Assembly: GCA_021397845.1 (NCBI GenBank)
Contig: CM038040.1
Location: forward strand, 24,898,315-24,962,314
Origin: Areca catechu
Taxonomy: Eukaryota; Streptophyta; Magnoliopsida; Arecales; Arecaceae
Direction of reading: 5' to 3'
DNA length: 64,000 nt
The stretch's first letter is position 1. Each line of letters opens with the position of its first letter. Of the stretch, positions 37,019 through 47,438 are shown one piece after another. The notes beneath the pieces are model-generated. The model was not told the origin of the DNA. It made no database searches and worked only from the letters and a program-made list of their open reading frames with translations. The position numbers and the translations under genes were made by a program.

Positions 37019-37399
37019 ATGGCTCCCAGCTTGATCGAAGAATCTCTCCTCGCCGCGCCTCATACCGCTACGACCGGGGGCCCCAAGCCAAGCCTGGTCG
37101 CTAAGTTCGCCCTGCTCGTCGCCACTGGTGGCCTGATGCTGAGGTCCGCTGGTCGCCGCTGCCACCACCACCACCACCACCTGGACTTGGCCTTCGAGGT
37201 ACAGCTCTCCGCAAATCTCATCACCCTCGTTTTGGGGTTCTTACTGATGTACGTTTCAATGATGGCACCTCCGGGTTCTACCACCACCGGCAAGGGCAAG
37301 CTCAATATGGTCTGGGCGACTTTTTGCATGTCCGTTGTCACCCTCGTCCTGGGCTCTTATCTCCAGATCTTCGCAAGTTCATTTGTAGCGCTCGGCTAG
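37019..37399 (+). CDS. Hypothetical small membrane protein with six-histidine run
   Basis: A 126-residue frame starts MAPSLIEES. I do not recognise the family. It has a hydrophobic stretch at about residues 27-39, an RR-C-H6 segment at 43-51, and two likely membrane spans at about 64-79 (LITLVLGFLLMYVSMM) and 96-120 (MVWATFCMSVVTLVLGSYLQIF). The block is clearly more GC-rich than its flanks, with C or G in many third positions, which favours real coding. A TATA-like box lies at a suitable distance upstream. The 36965 extension begins with GTG and is not used. No intron is evident. It could be a plant-specific protein or a truncated copy of a longer gene. Confidence 0.55.
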   Translation: MAPSLIEESLLAAPHTATTGGPKPSLVAKFALLVATGGLMLRSAGRRCHHHHHHLDLAFEVQLSANLITLVLGFLLMYVSMMAPPGSTTTGKGKLNMVWATFCMSVVTLVLGSYLQIFASSFVALG

Positions 37400-37540
37400 G
37401 CCAGAATCGGGCGCCATGGACCAGGTCGACTTGCACCATCCATTAATTTGATCCAGAGGGCTCCCTTTTCCTCTAGTCTAGCACATACGTAGACAACTGG
37501 TGTGGGGTTAGCGTGCCCTCTGTTCTGTAATTGTGAAGTA

Positions 37541-37665
37541 GTAAGTATTGCCGTGTGCTTGCTTTGCTTTTCTCAGCGTTCGCGGGTTTGTGGGTGTAAG
37601 CGTGGAGTTGTAAGTAATTGTCGTGTGCTTGCTTTGCTTTTCTCAGCGTTCGCCGGTTGTTGTGT
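37541..37665 (+). repeat. Two-copy 70-bp tandem repeat after the membrane-protein frame
   Basis: CGTGTGCTTGCTTTGCTTTT plus CTCAGCGTTCGC occurs at 37552 and 37622. Each copy starts with GTAAGT and contains a pyrimidine stretch and CAG, resembling splice signals. It is probably in the 3' UTR. Confidence 0.75.
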
Positions 37666-37719
37666 CGTGGTGAGCATGAAAGGTAAAACCGTGTGTTTCC
37701 AGGTAGTGTTTGGTCGGTA

Positions 37720-38582
37720 AAAAAAAAAATCGGTATTGTTCAGGAATTTTATTATTATTATTATTATTATTTTAATTTTATTTGAATGAAAATTTGGTAT
37801 TTTATTTTATTTTAGTGTAATTAATATGGTGTTATTCTAAATGGTATTTAGATGATATGAAAATAAATCTTATTTCAAGAATAGGAAGGAATTTTTTGAA
37901 ATCCTAAAAATACCAGTGCTCGAATAATACATAAAATGAGTTATCAAATATTTTTTAATTTTATAATTACATAACAAAGATTATTTTATATTATATTAAT
38001 TTAATATTATGATCTATTAAAATTATGTCATGCTAATTAATTCATTAGTATGATCTATTATAATCGATTAAAATAATAAAATAAATTATTTTATATTATT
38101 TAATTTTTATTATGATATATTAAAATTATTAAATATATTTTTTATATTATTTAATTTATTATTATGATCTATTAAAATTATATTATATTAATTAATTAAT
38201 TATTATAATATATTAAAATAATTAAAAAAAATATTTCATACTAGTTAATTTTTGAAAATTCCAAAATAATCTTTGGAACAAGAAAAGTGAGAATAGGCTA
38301 TTCCATGGGGACACATGGAATAGCAATTCAGGAATTGTCGGCATTGACGAGAATAAGTTACTTTTATTATTCTTTCTCGTTTTTTGCACCGTTTGACGAA
38401 ATAAGAGGGATAAAGGCCTTATTCTTCCTCTTTTTTCCACTTCCAAATACAGCCTTGAGGTTGAGAAAATCTATTTAATAAGTGGTGATGTAACTTTGAT
38501 AACCTCCGATGTCTCGACATCTTTTACCTTATCGTCCCCGGGATATTTGAGAGATTTTTAATAGAATTTTAGATTTTTTTTT
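37720..38582. other. AT-rich spacer with ATT/ATA-type repeats
   Basis: Holds an (ATT)n tract at 37751-37770 and diverged repeats of TATGATCTATTAAAATTAT spaced 60-90 bp apart (about 38008-38215). No gene seen. Confidence 0.55.
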
Positions 38583-38850
38583 AAAAAAAAAAATAGAACT
38601 AAAGGATGAGGGGAGGGAGGCGAAACTCTCCCGGTGTAGCTTCCCACTCGGATCCTAACCTGTTAGGCCTTTCTTTGATTTGGACCGTAAATTTTTTGCG
38701 TACCATTCCCACCAATTATGTAAGTACGTCAGCCTAACCTCGTTATGACGCCGAGTTAAAGCCGCTCAACTTTCAATCACGTATCGTAAAATTAATCTGA
38801 AATTTAATCAAGTCAATCATAAAATCATTTCTGGAATCCATGACAGTAAA
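38583..38850 (-). mobile_element. SINE copy, minus strand
   Basis: On the minus strand the body reads GGTTAGGCTGACGTACTTAC, then GTGGGAAGCTACACCGGGAG, and ends CCTCATCCTTT with an A/T-rich tail. Its 5' half matches the 52.6 kb copy (TCATGGATTC...ATACGTGATTGAAAG...GAGCGGCTTTAACTC). The short sequence AAATTTTAG near each end may be a target duplication. Confidence 0.75.
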
Positions 38851-39857
38851 ATTTTAGGCTTCTTTGGTGATCGGTCCACTAGAGGAATCACGGATCGAAG
38901 GGCCCACAGCAGAACCGGTAGGAGGGACTCACCAAGTCAGCTCTCCTCCTCTTGTCACCAGCTCCCTGTTTCCTTCTTTCTTTCTTTTTTTTTATTTATT
39001 CTTCTTCTTCTTCTTTCTTTGGACAACGGCCGTGGTTCTTTTTATAACCTTGGGTGTTTTTAATTTGGTTCCTTATCCGATTAATCTTTAATACAGTGTC
39101 CAAACCTTCTCCTTTCTGTACGTTGATCCTGTGGATACCACATGGAATTTGTTTGAATTAGGATCAAGGAGTTCTTGATCTTCTCATATAACTCTGTTTG
39201 TTCAATAGACAGTTCAGGCTTTTTTTTTTTTTTTAAATTCTTGTCAAGTTTTGCCCTCCTCTTTTGATTTGCACATTCAGATTTTCTGTTGGGACTGTAA
39301 TTTTTTTTGCTTTCTAGTTATTGCAGTTTTTTTTTTTTTTTTCTTGACATGGATGGTTATTCATGCGCTTATTTGTTCAACATTTTTTTTTGCGGGATTT
39401 TTCTTTTTTTCTTCTCCACTAAGTTCTCCCAACCTTCACTCTGTTCCATGTAAATCTTTGTAACATATTCCTTTTCGCAGCCTCGGGAGGTTTTTCAGGA
39501 AAGGTGTCGGACCTTAACGTTTAGTACGAGAGAAAGAGGGAGTTATTAGCTAATGACTCGGGAAAATTTTGGAAGAAAGCTTTTAGAGAGCATGTTCTTG
39601 AAAGAATGTCTTCACTATTTTACCCTTCATGTCCATGTTTTTAATTTGATCCATGGATGGTAACTGCTGTAATATCACGGAGCAAATGGACAAATAAGTC
39701 TGCCAAGCTGTAGATTGAAATAGTCTATATCGAAACAATCTTTTAAAATTCAAGATTATCTGAAGAAATGATAAGGTGGTAGTATGAACCGACACCGGGC
39801 CATATTAGTATGTGAATGTACAAGGGACTAATTCATTTCTCCGTAGACCGATCCCCT
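38851..39857. other. Original 3' flank of the kinase gene and further spacer
   Basis: Bases just below 39858 are the pre-insertion continuation of the kinase gene (original stop codon, then 3' UTR on the minus strand). The rest has T-rich tracts at about 38978-39020, 39221 and 39330. No other gene was recognised. Confidence 0.55.
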
Positions 39858-39862
39858 CATCC

Positions 39863-40717
39863 TGTTAGAAATAAACGTTGTGAAATAAAATCTAGAAACA
39901 ATGAATATGAAGTATCTGTATTATCCTAAGGCACTAAATGGTGCTATGTAGAACAGTAAAATACAGTGAATCATAAAATTGCATTTTAGAATTCTTAGAA
40001 TAGTAATATAAATATAATGAATCATAAAAAATAGAGTTTTAGGAATTCTGACCGGAGGCATGCAGAGGCACTGTCCTAAGGCGATTCTCGGCCCTCGTGT
40101 AGGATTCAATCCGAGAACTCTGCCCCAAGATACAACCAGGTATCCCTCCTGCAGGCACGACTGTGAAGGGACTGACAACGGCTTCGCCCAGCAGTGAAAC
40201 AAGATTAAAAATTGGAAAAAGAAAACCTATAACGCAAGAGAGTTCTAGATCGGGAAAAGAGCAGATTGAGAGAGATAGGAAGAGAAAAGTCCGTAGATCC
40301 TTATCTGTGATCTGACTCCATCCTTTTATAGATGGAGAAATGCCGTGAAGAAGAGACACCGCTCGGTGAAGACGCGACGCGGTACAGCGGAGGACGCGAC
40401 GCTCGGAGAAGACCGCTGTTCAGAAGTCGCGACGTTCGGAGAAGACGCGATGTAGTCCGGTATGGAAAACGGAAAAAAATAAAAGAAAAACGGCAAAAAT
40501 AACACACCACACCCCGCCGCGCGTGCGAACCGGACCGGATCGCGCGCGAACCGAACCGGGCCGGGCCGCGCGCGCGCATGTGAGTGGCCCAAGACGGTAC
40601 AAGGCCAAACGGAAGAGGGATCATATATAAATGTCTTTGGGATGTTCTCCTTTTCCCATGTGGGACTAAAGGAATGGCTTGGAGGGAATTTTGGGTTTTC
40701 CCTCCAAACCTCTAACA
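39863..40717 (-). repeat. Left (3') LTR of copia copy 1
   Basis: 855 bp, plus-strand ends TGTTAGAA and CTCTAACA. The GC-rich centre at 40370-40580 contains several CGCGC runs. Confidence 0.93.
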
Positions 40718-41304
40718 ATCCCCCTCAAAACTCAAAATTCACTTATTATAAATAATCAAGTAGAACATAATGGAAAAATATTTACTGCTGGGTACATATA
40801 CTGTGTAATTGATGAAATGCCTTTAAAGTTCACTTCACTTAGCATTGACAGTATTGATTTGAAGGGAGCAGAGTGAACCAGGTCTTGAACTACGTTCCGT
40901 TAGATCAAATTTCTACTATAATACCCACAGTATAGAAGCTCATGTCGCGGGTTTGCACATTAATGGCCGTGTGCAAGCATCTTGATTTGTTTCATGAGAA
41001 TTTCTAGAGATTGCCTATGTCTCTAGGTGCGGCCGTATACGGATATTCTCATATAGGTGAGTCCCTCCAAGGATGTGTGTAGTGTCACATCTCGAGGAAT
41101 ACCTCTGGGACTTATTCAGAGATAACTCTTCCTAAACACTACATAGGAGCACTAATCATCATAGGGATGCGCTAGAGTCAGAGACTCCTGCTAAATAAAC
41201 TACATGTGCTCCCTGATCAACCAATCAGTTTGTTTTTACTACATTGAACCTCCTTCAAGGGATCTCCTATCACAGAGGTTGGGTTCCCGCTGCTAGAAGA
41301 TCCT
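40718..41304 (-). other. 3' non-coding region of copia copy 1, conserved in the family
   Basis: This segment between the RNase H end and the left LTR carries no long open frame. It aligns by eye along most of its length with 15974-16590 of copy 2 (for example CCTCCTTCAAGGGATCTCCT against CCTCCTTCAAGGAATCTCCT). Confidence 0.8.
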
Positions 41305-42815
41305 TTATTGGCTAAGCCCCATCCCCCTCGATGACATCAGGACCTTAGTCCTGTTTAAGCCTTTTGTAAGGCAGTCAGCAAGATTATTATCTGTAGCTAC
41401 ATGACTTATAGAAACAATTTGAAGTTTTTCTTTCCTTTTAACAGACTTTTGTCTTAATTTGATGTGTCTGGTTATTTTAGTATTTATTAACTTCTTTTTG
41501 CAAAATTCTATAGCAGCTCTAGAGTCACAATGTATTGAAATTGGAGGTATAGGAGAAGATATAGAAATCTCAGTAAGAAGCTCTTTTAACCATTCTGCTT
41601 CAGTACAGGCAGAGTCAAGAGCAATAAGCTCGGCTTCCATGGTGCTCCTAGCTAAAATAGTTTGTTTAGTTGATTGCCACGATATGTCACTACCTCCTAA
41701 CAGAAAAACATAACCAGATGTAGATTTGACATCTAAAGTGTCAGAAATCCAATTTGCATCACAATAACCTTCAAGAACATTTGGATAACCTGTAAAGTAT
41801 AGAGAATACTCAGTAGTACCTTTTAGGTATCTGAACACTCTTTCTAATGCATTCCAATGAATTGAACTAGGGTTAGATGTATATCTACTAAGTCTAGAAA
41901 TAGTGAAAGCAATATCAGGCCTAGTCCGGTTGGATAAATACATTAGAGATCCAATAATTTGTGCATATTTTTCTTGATTTATAGGTATTCCAGTATTCTT
42001 TGTAAGATGAGTAGATGGATCAAAAGGTGTAGAAACAGTTGAATAATTAGAATATCCAAATTTGTCTATAAGTTTTTTAGTATAATGAGATTGAGATAAA
42101 CTGATCGATTCGACAGTTCGAATGATTTTCATTCCAAGGATTAAGTCAGCATTACCTAAATCTTTCATATTGAAATGATGAGACAGAAAATTCTTGATAT
42201 CATTAACCAGATTCAAATCTGGTGCAAGAATTAAAATGTCATCAACATAGAGACATAAAAAGATGAATTGATCATTAACTTGTTTTTGATAAAGACAATT
42301 ATCGGATTCATTAATATGAAATTCGTAGGATAAGATCACATGGTCAAATTTTTCATGCCATTGCTTAGGTGCTTGCTTCAATCCATAAAGAGATTTTACA
42401 AGCCTGCAGACTTTATTTTCTTGTCCTGGCACAGAAAATCCTTCAGGTTGATGCATGTAGATTTCTTCGTCTAGATCACCATGCAAAAATGCAGTCTTAA
42501 CATCCATTTGATGAACATAAAGTTTATAGATGGAGGCTAATGCTAGAATGACTCTAATAGTGGAGATATGAGCAACAGGAGAATATGTGTCAAAGAAATC
42601 TATACCACCTTTTGACCAAATCCCTGAACAACAAGTCTAGCTTTATATTTTTCTATTGTTCCATCAGTTCTCATTTTCTTCTTGAAAATCCATTTACATC
42701 CTAAAGGTTTGTTTCCAGGAGGTAGATTAGTAAGAATCCACGTATTATTTTCGATAATAGATTCAAATTCACTATTGATTGCCTCTTTCCAAAAAGGTGC
42801 ATCAGGAGAAGACAA
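41305..42815 (-). pseudogene. Reverse transcriptase and RNase H region of copia copy 1
   Basis: 42815-42600 has the entry of the domain (PLGCKWIFKKKMRTDGTIEKYKARLV, here split by the reader as GCKWIFKKK and KARLVVQGF). After a shift, 42507-41305 (400 residues) continues with MDVKTAFLHGDL, SLYGLKQAPKQW, the catalytic YVDDILIL, GSLMYLSNRTRPDI and a copia RNase H with STMEAELIAL and HCDSRAAIEF. This long frame is undamaged. Copia-type order (integrase before reverse transcriptase) is clear. Confidence 0.9.
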
Positions 42816-42990
42816 AGCTTCTAAATAAGTAGGAGTATCTTCAATTAAATATGTGAAAAAACCTTCACCAAAATTCTTTTCTGTTCTAATTCATTTACTC
42901 CGTCTAGGTTCAGGTTCAGATTCGGGTTCATGAGTTAAATCTGCAACTGAGGATGCAGAAGATAGAATATTATTCGTTGGATTAGACACT

Positions 42991-44369
42991 CTATTTTTCA
43001 TAGGAAAAATTTTCAAAGAAAGTTGCATCTCTAGATTCAATTATTATATTATTTGATATTGATGATATTTCCGAGTTAATAACAAGGAATCTATATGTAT
43101 TACTATCCAATGAATAACCAATAAATATGGCATCTACGGTCTTAGGACCTATTTTTAATCTTTTGGATTCAGGAATACTAACTTTAGCTAAGCAACCCCA
43201 AACTCTAAAGTAACTAAGTCTAGGTTTGTGACCCTTCCAAATTTCATAAGGAGTTTTATCTTTATCTTTTGCTGGTATTTTATTGAGGATGTAATTAGCA
43301 GAAAGAAGAGCTTCTCCCCATAAATTTTCTGGAACACCTGAACTAATGATCATTGCATTATCATATCTAGTAATGTTCGGTTTTTTCTTTCTGCTACACC
43401 ATTAGATTGAGGTGAATAGGGAGCAGCGGCTTCATGAATTATTCCATTTTCTTCACAGAAAAGGTTTATTTCATTTGAAGTGTACTCGCCTCCTCGATCT
43501 GATCTAAGGATTTTAATCCTTTTTTCTAACTGATTCTCAGCTTCTGCTTTATAAATTTTAAATTTATTAAGAACTTCATCCTTAGTTTTTAGAAGATAAG
43601 TGTAACAGTACTTAGAAAAGTCATCTATGAAAGTGACAAAATAACGACTACCTCCACGTGTTAGAGTTCTATTAGAATCACAAACATCACTATGTATTAG
43701 TTCTAAGATTTGGGAATATCTAAATTCTATAGGCTTGAATGGTTTTCTAGGTTGTTTTGATTGTACACAGATTTCATATTTAGATTTATGATCTATATTT
43801 AATTTAGGAATTAATAGAAGATCAGACATTTTCTTGATTGATTGACGATTGACATGACCCAATCTGCCATGCCAAATTTCACAAGCCTCAAAGTTTAACA
43901 CAGTAGATTTAGAAGAATAACCAGAGATTTTATTGATATTAACAGGTGCTATTACACTTAATTTGAATAATCCTTCAGATACAAAGCCCTTGCCAATAAA
44001 CATATCTCCTCTGGAGATTACAACTTTATTTGATTCTAATACTACTTTAAGTCCTGTCTGGACAAGCAAAGAACCACTAATTAGATTTCTTCTAATTGCT
44101 GGAACATGCTATACATCACGAAGAATCAAAGATTTTTCCGAGGTAAATTTTAGATTGATGTGACCTAATCCTAGTACTTGAACAGCTGTTCCATCACCCA
44201 TTGTTACACTTCTTTCACTTGATCCCTGATAGGATGAAAACCAAATTTTATCAGTGCAAACATGGATATTAGCACCAGTATCTAACCACCATTCGTAATC
44301 AAAATAGGTTAGATTTATTGAAGGGGTGAAGGAGACTGACCTAAAAGAAGATGATTCTCCTTCAATCAT
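42991..44369 (-). pseudogene. Protease and integrase region of copia copy 1
   Basis: The protease piece (44369-44109) has WWLDTGANIHV, with the catalytic DTG. An in-frame TAG follows. Then 44069-43350 carries the pre-integrase HGRLGH motif and the integrase core with IHSDVCDS, ILRSDRGGEY and GVAERKNRTL, giving the D, D and E residues. A frameshift near 43350 moves the remainder (43353-42991, GEALLSANYILNKIP and FRVWGCLAKV) to another frame. The proteins would process the polyprotein and insert cDNA. Confidence 0.87.
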
Positions 44370-44429
44370 ATTGACCTGAGATTTGAATTGATTCTGGTTC
44401 TTAGTATCATTCTTCTTATGGACAACCTT

Positions 44430-45278
44430 TTATTTCTTCCGGTAGAAACATTGAGGAGCAATATGATTGTCCCTTCCACAGACAAAGCAGAATCTTCCAT
44501 CACCTTGATCCTTGGATTTTATGTTATTTAGCCTATGGATATTGTTTTGATGGAAATGTTTCCATTTTCCTTTAAAATTTTTCCCCTTAGGTTTATAATT
44601 AGGATTGTAATCTCTGGAGTTCTGACCTTTAGTATTTTGATTTTGATCTTCAGTAAGGTTGACTTTGGCCTTGAGTTGATTTTCTTGAATCTCTCTAAGT
44701 CTATATTGATCTTCGATCCTGATGGATTGAAGAAGAGACCTAAAGGTCAGGGAGGTCTGAGTCCTTTTAAGATTTTTGGCAAATTGAGTCCACGATGAAG
44801 GAAGTTTATCTATTAAACTTGAAACTTGATAAGTTTCATCAAGGATAGACCCTCCTCTAAGAATTTCTTGAACAAGGTTTTGGAAATGATGGATCTGGTC
44901 ATTGATTGGTTGGTTATCTACCATTCTAAAGTTATGAAAGTCAGAAACGGTAAACCTCATAGCCCCCTCATGATCTCTGATATAGGTATCTTCTAGAGCA
45001 CACCAGAGTTCTTTAGAAGTTTGACATTTCCTATAGGTTGCATACAGGTTGTCTGAAAGACAACTCAATATTCTAAACCTACAGTGATAATCTACTTCTT
45101 CAGGAGACTTAGAAGTTGCATCAGAACCTTGGGAATTGGTTTCAAAAGGAAGAATTTTACCTAGGGCAGAAATTAGACCTAATGAAATTAACCAGGCCTC
45201 CATTTGTTCTTGCCATCTAAGAAAACCCTTCCCATCAAATCTATCAGGTTTAAGGCTAGAAGAATCCACAGAACCCAT
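44430..45278 (-). pseudogene. gag of copia copy 1
   Basis: A 282-residue frame begins MGSVDSSSLKPDRFDGKGFL, has the UBN2-type gag body (YRKCQTSKELWCALEDTY, LIDKLPSSW), and ends with the zinc knuckle CFVCGRDNHIAPQC (C-X2-C-X4-H-X4-C). Gag forms the virus-like particle and binds RNA. The frame itself is intact, but a TAA stop separates it from the protease region in the same frame. Many plant copia elements have one continuous gag-pol frame, so this is probably a disabling mutation. Confidence 0.85.
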
Positions 45279-45472
45279 ACCAAGGTAATTTAAGAACTAG
45301 AGCTGCAGAATGATAGAAAAAAAAAAAAATCGTTTTAGAATTTAATAACCAATATCAGAACGCTGCACAATGATAAAAAATTTGTTTTAGAATTTTAATA
45401 ACCAATATCAGAACATATATTTAATTAAACAATTTTTGTTTCTATTTTATTTCATCAAGAATTGCCTTAGAA

Positions 45473-46383
45473 TGTTAGAAATAAACGTTGTGAAATAAAA
45501 CCTAGAAACAATGAATATGAAATATCTGTATTATCCTAAGGCACTAAACGGTGCTATGTAGAACAGTAAAATACAGTGAATCATAAAATTGCGTTTTAGG
45601 AATTCTTAGAATAGTAATATAAATACAATGAATCATAAAAATAGAGTTTTAGGAATTCTGACCGGAGGCGTGCAGAGGCACTGTCCTAAGGCGATTCTCG
45701 GCCCTCGTGCAGGATTCAATCCGAGAACTCTACCTCAAGATACAACCAGGTATCCCTCCTGCAGGCACGACTATGAAGGGACTGACAACGGCTTCGCCCA
45801 ACAGTGAAACAAGATTAAAAATTGGAAAAAGAAAACCTAGAATGCAAGAGAGTTCTAGATCAGGAAAAGAGCAGATTGAGAGAGATAGGAAGAGAAAAGT
45901 CCGTAGATCCTTATCTGTGATATGACTCCATCCTTTTATAGATGGAGAAATGCCGTGAAGAAGAGACACCGCTCGGTGAAGACGCGACGTGGTACAGCGG
46001 AAGGACGCGACGCTCGGAGAAGACCGCTGTTCAGAAGTCGCGACGTTCGGAGAAGACGCGATGTAGTCCGGTATGGAAAACGGAAAAAATAAAAGAAAAA
46101 CGGGCAAAAATACGTTCGGAGAAGACGCGATGTAGTCCGGTATGAAAAACGGAAAAAAAAAAAAGAAAAACGGGCAAAAATAACACACCTCGCCGCGCGT
46201 GCGAATCGGACTGTGCACGAACCGGGCCTGGCCACGCGCGCGCGTATGAGTGGCCCAAGATGGTACAAGACCAAATGGAAGAGGGATCATATATAAATAT
46301 CTTTGGGATGTTCTTCTTTTCCCATGTGGGACTAAAGGAATGGCTTGGAGGAAATTTTGGATTTTCCCTCCAAACCTCTAACA
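45473..46383 (-). repeat. Right (5') LTR of copia copy 1, with internal duplication
   Basis: 911 bp, longer than its partner because a block of about 69 bp (ACGTTCGGAGAAGACGCGAT to GGGCAAAAAT) is repeated at about 46042-46182. It reads on the minus strand into the element. Its outer end supplies the last 17 codons and the new stop of the kinase frame. Confidence 0.93.
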
Positions 46384-47405
46384 CATCCTTGGTGGTGCCT
46401 TGGGGAGTTCCTATACAAATTTCTCCCTTCCTTGGAAAGAGTAGTTTCAGAGTGGATCGCAGAATTTGGAAACTTTAGTTTGTGTCTGCGATCATGATTG
46501 CGGTGATCTTGCTTCACCTTTGCATCGACCTTTACTTCCATGTTCCCTTCATCTTCTTCCTTGCTTTTCTCCAGTGTCACCGTGCACACAAAAGGACCGA
46601 TGGGTATGTCATTTAAGTTTAGAAGTGGCTCCAAGGTTTGGATAATGTCCCTCATATGAGGCCTTGATTTCGGACTCTGGCTTAAGCAGTGGTAAGCCAC
46701 TGCTGCTGCTCTTTGAGCACCTTTGTTGGAGTATTGGCCTTCAAGATTGGGGTCCATGATGCGGCCTAGCTTATCGGCATTTTTCAAATAAGCCCTGGCC
46801 CAATCCACAAGGTTCCGTTCTCTGCTCGGCCTGGTTTTGTCTATGGACCTTCTCCCTGTCAGTAGCTCCAATAGTACCACTCCAAAACTATAGACATCAC
46901 TCTTTGCTGTGAGATGGCCTGGATACAAGGATGATTTGTTTGTTGATCAGATATTCATCATGGCAAGGTTCATCTGGACCGTTATTAAAAAATTGAACTA
47001 AATCAAGTACAAATCATCCTTTGATTATTACCGGTCATGATGTACTCCGGTGCGGCGTAGCCTTGTGTGCCCATGACTCGTGTCGTGATATGAGTATTTT
47101 CTCCTTCGGGACCATCTTTTGCCAGTCCAAAATCCGAAAGCTTTGCATTGTAATCCTGAGATGCGAGGCAGACATTATCAGGGTAATATAAATTGAAGTC
47201 ATTGATAAAGTAGAACTTCGTAGATTTGGTATTCTTTGTGAATTCTAGTATATGGAATGCAGTCATTGCGTGTGAGAAGGGTAAGGAATCGAAGGAATGA
47301 TTAACTGTAGCGTGGACAAAATGGACTGCAGAATGTTTGACAGCAGAATTTAGTGGTCTTGATAGTCTTTTTTGAAACCCATTTGACAGCAGGATTCATG
47401 ACTCC

Positions 47406-47438
<33 letters not shown>

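Larger units (their letters stand above)
39863..46383 (-). mobile_element. Ty1/copia retrotransposon, family A copy 1, near full length
   Basis: LTRs at 39863-40717 and 45473-46383 flank gag, protease, integrase, reverse transcriptase and RNase H in copia order on the minus strand. The target duplication CATCC is exact (39858-39862 and 46384-46388). A polypurine tract (TTTTGAGGGGGAT on the minus strand) abuts the left LTR. The LTRs differ at roughly 3% of sites over the first 220 bp by eye, so the insertion is fairly young. In-frame stops and frameshifts make it non-autonomous. It sits in the stop codon of the neighbouring kinase gene. Confidence 0.95.
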
